A stretch of DNA of 7,231 bases, from positions 1-7,231 of the forward strand of contig JAITAN010000215.1 in the NCBI GenBank assembly GCA_031284105.1. Reading direction: 5' to 3'. The notes below the pieces were generated by a model. It did no database searches. It saw only the letters and a program-made list of their open reading frames with translations, and was not told the origin of the DNA. Shown here piece by piece: positions 1 through 6,922 of the stretch (the stretch's first letter is position 1; the number at the start of each line of letters is the position of its first letter). The stretch comes from Treponema sp. (lineage in GTDB: Bacteria > Spirochaetota > Spirochaetia > Treponematales > Breznakiellaceae). The translations under genes and the position numbers were made by a program.

Positions 1-25
1 TGCGTCAGTGTTTATTTAGGACGCA
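1..25. repeat. Short inverted repeat at the window edge
   Basis: TGCGTC at 1-6 is the exact reverse complement of GACGCA at 20-25, giving a 6-bp stem with a 13-base A/T-rich loop. The window begins at the first base of the stem, so it may extend further left. No T-run follows directly, so it is not a clear terminator. It may belong to the 3' end of a gene outside the window. Confidence 0.3.
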
Positions 26-40
26 GCCCTTTATGGTTTA

Positions 41-70
41 ATCCCCGCCCCAAGGGGCGCTGCCGGGGAT
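41..70. repeat. GC-rich nested inverted repeat upstream of aspS
   Basis: ATCCCCG at 41-47 pairs with CGGGGAT at 64-70. Inside it, CGCCCC at 46-51 can pair with GGGGCG at 54-59 across a two-base AA loop, so the two stems are partly alternative. It lies about 130 bases before the aspS start. A strong RNA hairpin is likely, but no T-run follows, so an intrinsic terminator is doubtful. A dispersed extragenic repeat or the stem of an upstream transcript are other options. Confidence 0.4.
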
Positions 71-158
71 ATGTTCCCCCGCATACACAAGATTCCAAAG
101 AGAAATCTTCATAATACCATAGGGAAAAGCCCTGCGGTTGTTTATTTTCTTTTTCTAC

Positions 159-187
159 TTGTAGAAATCTTCTTAAAACACTATAGT
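159..187 (+). promoter_or_regulatory. Candidate sigma-70-type promoter for aspS
   Basis: TATAGT at 182-187 matches the -10 consensus at five of six positions. It lies exactly 17 bases after TTGTAG at 159-164, which keeps the TTG of the -35 consensus. Transcription would begin around 194-195. That is at the first of two candidate ATG codons (194) and only about 8 bases before the preferred start at 203, so the mRNA would be nearly leaderless. A promoter further upstream is equally possible because the upstream gene is not visible. Confidence 0.35.
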
Positions 188-202
188 ATCCGCATGGAAA
201 CC

Positions 203-2056
203 ATGAAACGTACAGTAACCTGCGGGGAACTCCGCACGGATCATACTGGTAAAACGGTAGTATTAAACGGGTGGGTTCACCGGAAGCGGGATCACGGCGG
301 CATTACGTTCATCAATCTGCGGGATCGTTACGGCATTACCCAAGTGGTTGTTGATACAAAGACGCCTGCCGCCACCGCGCCCGATCTGGATACGGTTACA
401 GCGGAACTGCGGAACGAGTACTGCATAGCGGTGGAAGGCGTTGTGAGAGCGCGCCCCGAAGAGATGGCAAATCCTTCCATGCGTACCGGCGCGGTTGAAG
501 TGCTTGCGTTCAATATTGTCATTTTGAACAGAGCGGAAGCGCTCCCTTTCCAGGTTGATGAGGAAACCAATGCCAACGAAGACCTCCGCCTCACGTACCG
601 GTACCTCGATCTGCGCTCCGAAGGTATGCAGAAGCGTATCAAGCTGCGGAGCGATGTTACGTTCGCGGTACGCGAGTTTATGATTAATGAGAACTTCTAT
701 GAAATAGAGACCCCCACCTTCATAAAATCAACGCCCGAAGGAGCGCGCGATTACCTTGTGCCTTCGCGTCTGTACGCGGGCAAATTCTATGCCCTGCCCC
801 AATCGCCCCAGCTTTACAAGCAGATACTTATGGCCGGCGGTTTTGACAAATATTTTCAGATTGCCCGTTGTTACCGCGACGAGGACGCACGCGGGGACAG
901 GCAGCCGGAATTTACCCAGATAGATATTGAGATGTCCTTCGTGAGCCGTCGGGACATTCTCGCTTTGACCGAAAGACTCATGCGGCATATTTTTATGAAA
1001 ACGCTCAATGTCGCGCTCCCCGAATCCTTCACGCGCCTCACGTGGGAGGAAGCGCAGGAGAACTACGGCAGCGATAAACCCGATCTCCGTTTCGGTTTGG
1101 AACTGCACGACTTTGCGCCCTATGTTGAAAACGGCGACTTTCAAGCGTTTAAGGACGCTCTTGCCGCAGGCCGAGCGGAGAAACACACATCCGCGGCAAA
1201 AGGCGTACGCAGCGCGGGCGGCGGCGTCAAGGCCCTTGTGGTGAGCGGAAAAGCGGACTATTCGCGCAAACAGATACAAGAGCTTGAAGCGCACGCAAAG
1301 ATTTATAAGGCAAAGGGTATGGCGTGGATGAAGGTAACCGCCGGCGGTTCCGCGGCCGGCGGAACCGGTAACCCCGCGGCTTTGGAAGGCGGAGCGGCCA
1401 AATTTTTTGCGGCAAACGCCGCCGATATTATCAGGGGACTCGGCGCGCAAGCCGGCGACCTTATCCTCATCGTTGCGGATGCGAACCGGAAGATCGCCAA
1501 CACCGCGCTCGGCGCGGTACGGGCGAAACTGGGCAAAGATCTGGGCCTTGCCGATCCCAAACGATTTGAATTCGTGTGGATCGTGGATTTCCCGCTCTTT
1601 GAATACAACGATGAGGAAAACCGCTGGGAAGCGGCCCACCACCTGTTTTCGTATCCTCAAGAACGGTACCATGACGCGCTGGAAAGCGATCCCGGTACGG
1701 TTCTCGGCGATCTCTACGATCTTGTGCTCAACGGCTATGAATTGGCGTCGGGTTCCATCCGCGTCCACAATCCCGAACTCCAGAAGCGCATTTTCGCTAT
1801 TGTCGGTATAGACTCGGAAGAAGCGGAGCGGAAATTCGGCTTTCTTACCAATGCCTTCAAGTACGGAGCGCCCCCGCATGGCGGTATCGCGCCCGGACTT
1901 GACCGGCTCGTCATGCTCATGGCGGGCCAGACCTCCATAAAAGAAGTCATCGCCTTCCCCAAAAATTCCTTTGCGCTAAGCCCCATGGACGACTGCCCAA
2001 GCGAGGTTGAACAAAAGCAGTTGGACGAACTGCATATAACTATCCGCAAGGCATAA
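203..2056 (+). CDS. aspS: Aspartyl-tRNA synthetase (AspRS), bacterial type
   Basis: This cytoplasmic class II aminoacyl-tRNA synthetase (EC 6.1.1.12) attaches aspartate to tRNA using ATP. It has 617 residues from ATG 203, against about 590 in E. coli. In order, it has the OB-fold anticodon-binding domain (about 1-110), the motif 1 region (about 157-189, with TPEGARDYLVPSR), the aspartate-binding QSPQLYKQ (200-207), motif 2 with RCYRDEDARGD (222-232), the bacterial GAD insertion (about 290-430), and motif 3 GGIAPGLDR (560-568). The extra length lies in two Gly/Ala-rich stretches of the insertion, one at about 379-399. ATG 203 was chosen because family members begin M-x-R-T-x-x-CGELR and a weak GGAAA precedes it. 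ATG 194 would add three residues. The frame stays open back to 71, but that part resembles nothing. His31 is the residue seen in non-discriminating AspRS, so the enzyme may also charge tRNA-Asn. Confidence 0.97.
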   Translation: MKRTVTCGELRTDHTGKTVVLNGWVHRKRDHGGITFINLRDRYGITQVVVDTKTPAATAPDLDTVTAELRNEYCIAVEGVVRARPEEMANPSMRTGAVEVLAFNIVILNRAEALPFQVDEETNANEDLRLTYRYLDLRSEGMQKRIKLRSDVTFAVREFMINENFYEIETPTFIKSTPEGARDYLVPSRLYAGKFYALPQSPQLYKQILMAGGFDKYFQIARCYRDEDARGDRQPEFTQIDIEMSFVSRRDILALTERLMRHIFMKTLNVALPESFTRLTWEEAQENYGSDKPDLRFGLELHDFAPYVENGDFQAFKDALAAGRAEKHTSAAKGVRSAGGGVKALVVSGKADYSRKQIQELEAHAKIYKAKGMAWMKVTAGGSAAGGTGNPAALEGGAAKFFAANAADIIRGLGAQAGDLILIVADANRKIANTALGAVRAKLGKDLGLADPKRFEFVWIVDFPLFEYNDEENRWEAAHHLFSYPQERYHDALESDPGTVLGDLYDLVLNGYELASGSIRVHNPELQKRIFAIVGIDSEEAERKFGFLTNAFKYGAPPHGGIAPGLDRLVMLMAGQTSIKEVIAFPKNSFALSPMDDCPSEVEQKQLDELHITIRKA

Positions 2057-2078
2057 CGCGCTTGTACTTTTAACCGTT

Positions 2079-3067
2079 ATGTATATATCATTTATCAATC
2101 TTGGACTGCCGGACTCTTTGCGGGGTTCGGCGCGGCCTTCGATGTACAGGCAACGGGACGTTCCCGTACCTGTTGCGGGGTATGCTTCCGTTATTACCTG
2201 CGGCGGAACCGTTATTTCAAGCATATTTAGCGCAAAAGTTATTGGGCGCTTCGGAACCGGCATGGTTACGGCGGCGAGCGCGTCAATGACCGCGGCCGCG
2301 CTCATAGGCGTATCGTTTTCTTCCGTATTTATTACAGTATGCCTCTGCGCCTTTCCCCTGGGATTGGCGGATCCGTTGACGCAGTGCTGAATAACCCACG
2401 TGTCCCTGCATTACAAGGCGAAGCGCATGAGCCGGCTGCATCGCTTTTAGGGTATCGGCGCTTCGGCGGGACCGTTTATTTAACCCGCAATGAATCATGG
2501 ACAATCGGCTACAGAACTGTCGGCATAGCGCAGTTGCGCCTTGTTGTCCTCTTGTTCATCACCCTGCCCTTGTGGAGAAATAGCGGCAAAAATGCGTATA
2601 CAGCAAAGCCGCGTCCTCTGCGATCCGCGCCGGACGCGCCGAAATCGGGCGCATTGTTTCGCATCATGGGAGTAAAACAGGCGCTTGCCGCGTTTTTCTG
2701 TTACAGTGCAATCGACGTAGTAAGCGGCTTATGGGGAAGCGCGTATCCGGCATTGATGCGAGCGTGCGGCCGGAGATCGCGGCGCAGCGGATGGCTTTGC
2801 GCTACATCGGGATACCTGCGGGACGGTTTATTTCCGGCTTTTTAACGATGAAGCTCAATAACCGGCACCATGATGTGGGTTGGACAGATGATCATCGCCT
2901 TCGGCATTGTATTACTGTTTCCGCCTATGGAACGTATGGAGAAAAAACTTGTTTTAGCAGGGTTTTTCATGATAGGCTTGGGCTGCGCGCCTATATTCCC
3001 CGGTTTACTGCGTGAAACGCCGGAGAATTTCGGGGAACGGTATTCGCATGCAGGTTCGCGGGCTTGA
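2079..3067 (+). pseudogene. Decayed major facilitator superfamily (MFS) transporter
   Basis: Fragments of one MFS permease, of the fucose-permease-like sort as I recall the family, appear in order but in shifting frames. The first fragment carries SFINLGLPDSL and SAKVIGRFGTGMVTA (2079 to about 2360). Next come GGSVDAVLNN (about 2360-2395) and, after a +1 shift at 2396, HVSLHYKAKRMSRLHRF followed by a TAG stop at 2448-2450. The frame then changes again for the ESWTIGYRTVGIAQ and GVKQALAAFFCYSAID fragment (about 2480-2755). PEIAAQRMALRYIGIPAGRF follows (about 2755-2868), then GQMIIAFGIVLL and GLGCAPIFPGLLRETPENFG, ending at TGA 3065-3067. Intact relatives are about 400 residues. The first residues and roughly the last fifth are missing, and no Shine-Dalgarno precedes ATG 2079. 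A few residues resembling the next segment may persist to about 3095. The lesions are too many and too varied for sequencing error. The original substrate cannot be read from this. Confidence 0.9.
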
Positions 3068-3077
3068 CCGTGCCTCA

Positions 3078-3120
3078 TCGCTTTGGATGTATGTGTTCTT
3101 CACATATTTTTCTAAAGCGA
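3078..3120 (+). terminator. Nested hairpin with T-run, possible intrinsic terminator
   Basis: TATGTG at 3090-3095 pairs with CACATA at 3101-3106 around the loop TTCTT and is followed at once by TTTTTCT (3107-3113), the shape of a weak intrinsic terminator. An outer 7-bp stem, TCGCTTT at 3078-3084 with AAAGCGA at 3114-3120, encloses it. It lies just after the transporter remnant and before the superoxide reductase promoter, so it could be the terminator of the dead gene. The inner stem is A/T-rich and not strong. Confidence 0.45.
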
Positions 3121-3135
3121 AGTATTGTAACCGGC

Positions 3136-3163
3136 TTTTACGGCGAGTTGTTATCATTATAAT
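3136..3163 (+). promoter_or_regulatory. Promoter of the superoxide reductase operon with PerR-like operator
   Basis: TATAAT at 3158-3163 is a perfect -10 hexamer, 55 bases before the start codon. The -35 is weak: TTTACG at 3137-3142 matches four of six but sits 15 bases away, and TTTTAC at 3136-3141 is the alternative at 16. The 15 bases at 3148-3162 (TTGTTAT-C-ATTATAA) match the PerR box TTATAAT-N-ATTATAA at 12 of 14 defined positions, with a perfect right half. A repressor bound there would cover the -10, which fits peroxide-responsive control of oxygen-defence genes. The regulator gene is not in the window. Confidence 0.5.
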
Positions 3164-3217
3164 ATCCGATCCTGTTGAAATCATGGATTTTGGAATTCGG
3201 ATCATAAAGGAGATTTT

Positions 3218-3601
3218 ATGGCAAAACAATTTGATGTGTTCAAATGCGGCGTTTGCGGCGCCGTCATTGAAGTATTACAGGGAAGCGGCTGCGATCCGGT
3301 ATGCTGCGGGCAGCCCATGCAGTATCTTACCGAAAATACGGTGGAGGCGGCAAAGGAAAAACACGTTCCGGTTATTGAAAAAGTGAACGGCGGTTATAAA
3401 GTGTCCGTCGGATCGGTAACGCACCCTATGGAAGAAAAACACCGCATTGCATGGATAGAATTGCTGGCGGAGGGTATTTCTTACAAAAAAATCCTGAAGC
3501 CCGGCGAAAAACCGGAAGCGGTTTTTGCGGTAGACGCGGTAAACGTTGTTGCCCGTGAATATTGTACCCTGCATGGACTCTGGAGCGTGCGTTACAGTTG
3601 A
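3218..3601 (+). CDS. dfx: Superoxide reductase (desulfoferrodoxin, two-iron class)
   Basis: This cytoplasmic enzyme reduces superoxide to hydrogen peroxide without releasing oxygen (EC 1.15.1.2), taking electrons from rubredoxin. The protein has 127 residues, normal for the family. The N-terminal desulforedoxin domain carries Cys10, Cys13, Cys29 and Cys30, the four ligands of the rubredoxin-like iron centre. The C-terminal neelaredoxin domain has His49, His69, His75, His119 and Cys116, which bind the catalytic iron, plus Glu47-Lys48 of the substrate-channel motif EKHVPVIEK. All fall at the positions known from Desulfovibrio. Cys25, just before the CC pair, is an additional cysteine. AAAGGAG at 3206-3212, five bases before ATG, is a strong ribosome-binding site and fixes the start. 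The gene heads an apparent operon with rubredoxin. T. pallidum's homologue lacks the complete first iron site, so this protein is of the fuller class. Confidence 0.97.
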   Translation: MAKQFDVFKCGVCGAVIEVLQGSGCDPVCCGQPMQYLTENTVEAAKEKHVPVIEKVNGGYKVSVGSVTHPMEEKHRIAWIELLAEGISYKKILKPGEKPEAVFAVDAVNVVAREYCTLHGLWSVRYS

Positions 3602-3605
3602 TTAA

Positions 3606-3622
3606 CGGCCGCGATTCGGCCG
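3606..3622. repeat. Intercistronic hairpin between dfx and rubredoxin
   Basis: CGGCCG at 3606-3611 is repeated at 3617-3622. Because the hexamer is its own reverse complement, the two copies form a 6-bp all-GC stem with a CGATT loop. It begins four bases after the dfx stop and ends 10 bases before the rubredoxin ribosome-binding site. No T-run follows, so full termination is unlikely. It could protect the dfx mRNA 3' end or set the ratio of the two products. Confidence 0.4.
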
Positions 3623-3645
3623 CTTACTAAATGGAGGTTATTATT

Positions 3646-3807
3646 ATGAAGAAATATGTGTGTAATTTATGCGGATACATTTACGATCCGAAAACAGGCG
3701 ATCCTGACGGCGGTATTAAACCCGGAACGGCTTTTGAAGACATACCCGATGATTGGGCATGCCCCATGTGCGGCGTGGGAAAAGAAAACTTTTCCCCGCT
3801 AGACTGA
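3646..3807 (+). CDS. rub: Rubredoxin
   Basis: This small cytoplasmic electron carrier has 53 residues (the family is usually 52-54) and a single iron held by four cysteines: Cys6 and Cys9 in CNLCG, and Cys39 and Cys42 in CPMCG. The family core aromatics are present (Tyr4, Tyr11, Tyr13, Phe30, Trp37, Phe49), as is the typical PDDWACPMCGVGKENF C-terminal half. GGAGG at 3633-3637, eight bases before ATG, supports the start. It lies 44 bases after the superoxide reductase stop on the same strand with no promoter between, so the two are probably co-transcribed. Rubredoxin is the known donor to superoxide reductase, which explains the pairing. Its stop is seven bases before the next gene. Confidence 0.97.
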   Translation: MKKYVCNLCGYIYDPKTGDPDGGIKPGTAFEDIPDDWACPMCGVGKENFSPLD

Positions 3808-3814
3808 TACCTGA

Positions 3815-6800
3815 ATGAATATAGCCGGTTATTCGGTAAAACATCCGGTAACAATCATTGTCCTCTATGCCCTTTTTATGGGCATAGCCGCAACATTGGT
3901 ACCCAATATTGCGGTTGATCTGTACCCTTCCACAGAGTCTCCCGTTCTGTCTGTGTACACGAGTTTTCCCGGAGCGGGACCTGCGGATGTGGAACGGAAC
4001 CTTACCATTCCGCTGGAACGCGCGCTCGCCGCGTCGCGGGGACTTACGGATATGACGAGCAGTTCCTCATTTGAAAGCAGCAGCGTCAACTTGGTTTTTG
4101 CGTACGGTACGGATATGGACAAGGCAATGAACGATGCCCAAACATTGCTGAACCGTATGGCAAACAGTCTGCCCGATAACGCCGGCGCTCCAACGGTGAG
4201 GCGCTTCGATATGTCGGCTATGCCCATCATGCGGCTGGTGGTACAGGGAAACTATCCGGCAGACCAGTTGCGGCTCTTCGCGGAAAACGAGATACTCCCA
4301 AATGTCCAGCGCATTGACGGCGTGGCTTCCGCCAATGTTACGGGCGGCACCACCCAGATCGTCAAGGTGGCCGTTTCCCAGAACAGGCTCGCGGCGTTCA
4401 ACCTTACGTTGAGCGATGTAAACACCGCATTGAGAGGGCAAAGCATCCTTTCTTCCGGGGGGAGCCTCCGGCGCGGGGATCGAGAGTACCAACTTCTTAC
4501 AACGCAGGAACTCAAGGATATCGATCAGATAAAACGGCTCGTGGTAAAGACCGTATCGGTACCTTCAAGCGGGGTGCAGCCGAACCGTTCTAATGTGGTG
4601 CGGCTTGAAGATATCGCGGATGTGAGCGTGTCGTATAACGAAGATGCGGCGCGTGTATCGGTAAATGGGCAGAACGGCGTCTATATACAGGTAACAAGTG
4701 AAAGCGACAGCAATCAGGTGCGCGTGGCGCAGGGGGTGCGCGCCGCGCTTGAAGAGATAAACGCCGGTTTGCCCCAAGGCGTCGCCTTGAGCGTACTCTC
4801 CGACAATACGTCGCTTATCAACGCATCCCTCAATCAGGTGTATAAAAACGCCTTTGAGGGCGCCATCCTCGCCATGATCGTCATATTCATCTTCTTGCGT
4901 AATATAAAAGGTACTATTATCATCGGGCTTTCCATACCCATATCGATCCTTTTGACGCTCATGCTTATGACCGCATTCGGGTTGACGCTCAACCTTCTAA
5001 CCATGACGGGTCTTATCCTCGGACTCGGCATGACTGTGGATGCATCGATTGTCATTCTTGATAATATCCACAAATACCGGTTGCGGGGCGCGAAAAGTGA
5101 AATCGCCGCCATTCTTGGCAGCCGTGAGATGATCAGGGCTATTGTTACTTCAACGACGACGACCTTGTGCGTGTTTATCCCGCTCATCATTTGGAAAAAT
5201 GATCTGGAAGACATGGGACAACTTTTCAGCGATCTGATCTTCACGGTGGTGATCTCTCTTATCTGTTCGCTTGCGGTGGCCGTTACTTTGGTGCCCGCTC
5301 TCTGCGGCTCTATCATGCGTCTTGATACCCGTGTGCAGAAGCCGCTGCGTTTCAAGTGGCTGCGCGCCCTTGATGAAGGTATGGAAAAGGTGTTTATCGC
5401 CATCGACAATGCCTATTCGCTCGCCATTGATTACTGTCTCGCGCACCGGTTCTTGGCGCTTGCGCTGGTGCTGGTGATCCTCATCTTTTCGTTTATGCAG
5501 TTCAGCGGAATCGGTATGAATATGTTTATCCGCTCCCGCGTTGACGATACGGTATCTTTGAACGTTTCCATGCCCCAAGGCACACCGGTTGACGTTACGG
5601 AGAATGTACTAAAAGATCTGGAAAAACTCATTAAGGAACATGTAACGGATTACCGGAACATTATTCTTACCGCGCAGCGGAGCGGCAACGGCAGCATCCA
5701 GATAACCCTGCCGCCTCCTGCAGAACAGATCGATACGCCGAGCGATATTATCGGTAGGCTTACCCCCTACCTCAATAACCTGCCGGGTATGCAAGCCTCT
5801 TTCCGCGCCGGGCGCTCTATGGGCAGTACATCGGCGGTTGATATTACGCTTACCTCAAAGGACGCGGACGAACTTATGTCCGCGGCCGAGGAAATCAGTG
5901 GCATCATGGCGCAGTACCTACCTGAAATTGAAAATCCGACGGTCAATATTAATGAGGGCGCGCCGCAACTGGTGATAGAAATCGACCGTGAACGGGCAAA
6001 CGCGCTGGGCGTATCCCTTTCGGCCATTACAAGTGAAATCCGTACGGCGGTGGACGGTACAACGGCGACAACCATCACGCAGGGAGACCGCCTCATCAAC
6101 GTAAACGTAATACTGAGGGACAAAGACCGCCGGGGTCTGCCGAACCTTGATGCGCTTTTTGTGATGAGCCGAACCGGCAATCGCATAAGCCTTGCCAATC
6201 TTGCCCGTATTACAGAAAGCCGTTCCCCTTCCTCGATCCGCCGCGAGAATCAGGAAAGGGTTGTCCGAGTTTCGGGCGAATTATCCGGCGGTATTGCCGC
6301 AACCGAAATGCAACGGCGGCTTGAGGAGACGGTAAAGGAACGCTATGTGCCGCATGAAGGCGTTACCGTGAGTTATTCGGGTGAGGCGGAGCAGATACGC
6401 GCCTATACCAATAAGTTCCTCTTTATCATAGCTGCGGCTGTCTTCATGGTGTTCGGTCTCATGGCAAGCCAGTTTGAATCCTTTGTAGATCCAATCATCA
6501 TTTTCTTCTCGATTCCGCTTCTCTTTATCGGCGTAATCTGGATATACAAGATAGGTAACGAAGCTCTGTCCGTGTTCTCTGCGGTGGGCATCGTGGCGCT
6601 GGTCGGCGTGGTGGTGAATAACGGTATCGTGCTGGTGGACTACACCAACACGCTGCGCTCACGGGGCTACGCCCTGCGTGAAGCCTGCATTGAGGCGGGG
6701 CGCAACCGGCTCCGCCCCATCATGATGACGGGTCTCACTACCATTCTCGGCATGATACCCATAGCTTTTTTCCCAGGACAAGGAGCGGATACCATTCAGC

Positions 6801-6922
6801 CCATCGGCAAAACGTTTGTGGGCGGACTTTCGGTAAGCTTCTTTATGACCCTGCTGGTTACTCCCGTCATGTATTCTCTCTTAAACGCCCGAAACGAGCG
6901 GAAACGGAAACGGTATAGCTAA
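3815..6922 (+). CDS. RND-family efflux permease (HAE1/AcrB-like)
   Basis: This inner-membrane proton-driven exporter of the resistance-nodulation-division superfamily has 1035 residues, the normal full length. It shows the duplicated plan: TM1 at about 11-30, a periplasmic region about 31-340, TM2-6 about 345-500, TM7 about 546-562, a second periplasmic region about 565-865, and TM8-12 about 865-1025. Family motifs include FPGAGPADVERNLTIPLE (51-68), GLILGLGMTVDASIVILDNI (399-418), ALVGVVVNNGIVLVDY (928-943) and RLRPIMMTGLTTILGM (965-980). In the proton relay, AcrB Asp407 corresponds to Asp409, but Asp408 is Ala410 and Lys940 is replaced by Asn (935-936). Such variants are common in the subfamily. 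An in-frame TGA at 3812-3814 makes ATG 3815 the first usable start. No Shine-Dalgarno is visible, so translation may be coupled to rubredoxin. No membrane-fusion or outer-membrane partner is adjacent. The substrate cannot be deduced, and drugs, lipids or other hydrophobic compounds are all possible. Confidence 0.95.
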   Translation: MNIAGYSVKHPVTIIVLYALFMGIAATLVPNIAVDLYPSTESPVLSVYTSFPGAGPADVERNLTIPLERALAASRGLTDMTSSSSFESSSVNLVFAYGTDMDKAMNDAQTLLNRMANSLPDNAGAPTVRRFDMSAMPIMRLVVQGNYPADQLRLFAENEILPNVQRIDGVASANVTGGTTQIVKVAVSQNRLAAFNLTLSDVNTALRGQSILSSGGSLRRGDREYQLLTTQELKDIDQIKRLVVKTVSVPSSGVQPNRSNVVRLEDIADVSVSYNEDAARVSVNGQNGVYIQVTSESDSNQVRVAQGVRAALEEINAGLPQGVALSVLSDNTSLINASLNQVYKNAFEGAILAMIVIFIFLRNIKGTIIIGLSIPISILLTLMLMTAFGLTLNLLTMTGLILGLGMTVDASIVILDNIHKYRLRGAKSEIAAILGSREMIRAIVTSTTTTLCVFIPLIIWKNDLEDMGQLFSDLIFTVVISLICSLAVAVTLVPALCGSIMRLDTRVQKPLRFKWLRALDEGMEKVFIAIDNAYSLAIDYCLAHRFLALALVLVILIFSFMQFSGIGMNMFIRSRVDDTVSLNVSMPQGTPVDVTENVLKDLEKLIKEHVTDYRNIILTAQRSGNGSIQITLPPPAEQIDTPSDIIGRLTPYLNNLPGMQASFRAGRSMGSTSAVDITLTSKDADELMSAAEEISGIMAQYLPEIENPTVNINEGAPQLVIEIDRERANALGVSLSAITSEIRTAVDGTTATTITQGDRLINVNVILRDKDRRGLPNLDALFVMSRTGNRISLANLARITESRSPSSIRRENQERVVRVSGELSGGIAATEMQRRLEETVKERYVPHEGVTVSYSGEAEQIRAYTNKFLFIIAAAVFMVFGLMASQFESFVDPIIIFFSIPLLFIGVIWIYKIGNEALSVFSAVGIVALVGVVVNNGIVLVDYTNTLRSRGYALREACIEAGRNRLRPIMMTGLTTILGMIPIAFFPGQGADTIQPIGKTFVGGLSVSFFMTLLVTPVMYSLLNARNERKRKRYS

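Noticed and set aside
71..202. N-terminal extension of AspRS from ATG 71
   Set aside because: The added 44 residues have no AspRS similarity and cover a hairpin and a candidate promoter. Family members start at the residues encoded from about 203.
728..1879. 383-codon open frame on the minus strand opposite aspS
   Set aside because: It lies wholly inside the confident aspS gene, shows no recognisable domain, and is what GC-rich codon third positions produce on the opposite strand.
2101..2289. Separate 62-residue protein in an alternative frame of the transporter remnant
   Set aside because: The overlapping frame from 2079 carries clear MFS motifs (LGLPDSL, GRFGTGMVTA). This one has none.
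3012..3386. 124-residue frame overlapping the start of dfx
   Set aside because: It covers the terminator-like hairpin, promoter and dfx ribosome-binding site and then shadows dfx. Only the stretch up to about 3095 might be transporter residue.
4834..5409. 191-codon minus-strand frame inside the RND gene
   Set aside because: It is a shadow of transmembrane-coding DNA, with no start signal and no family resemblance.
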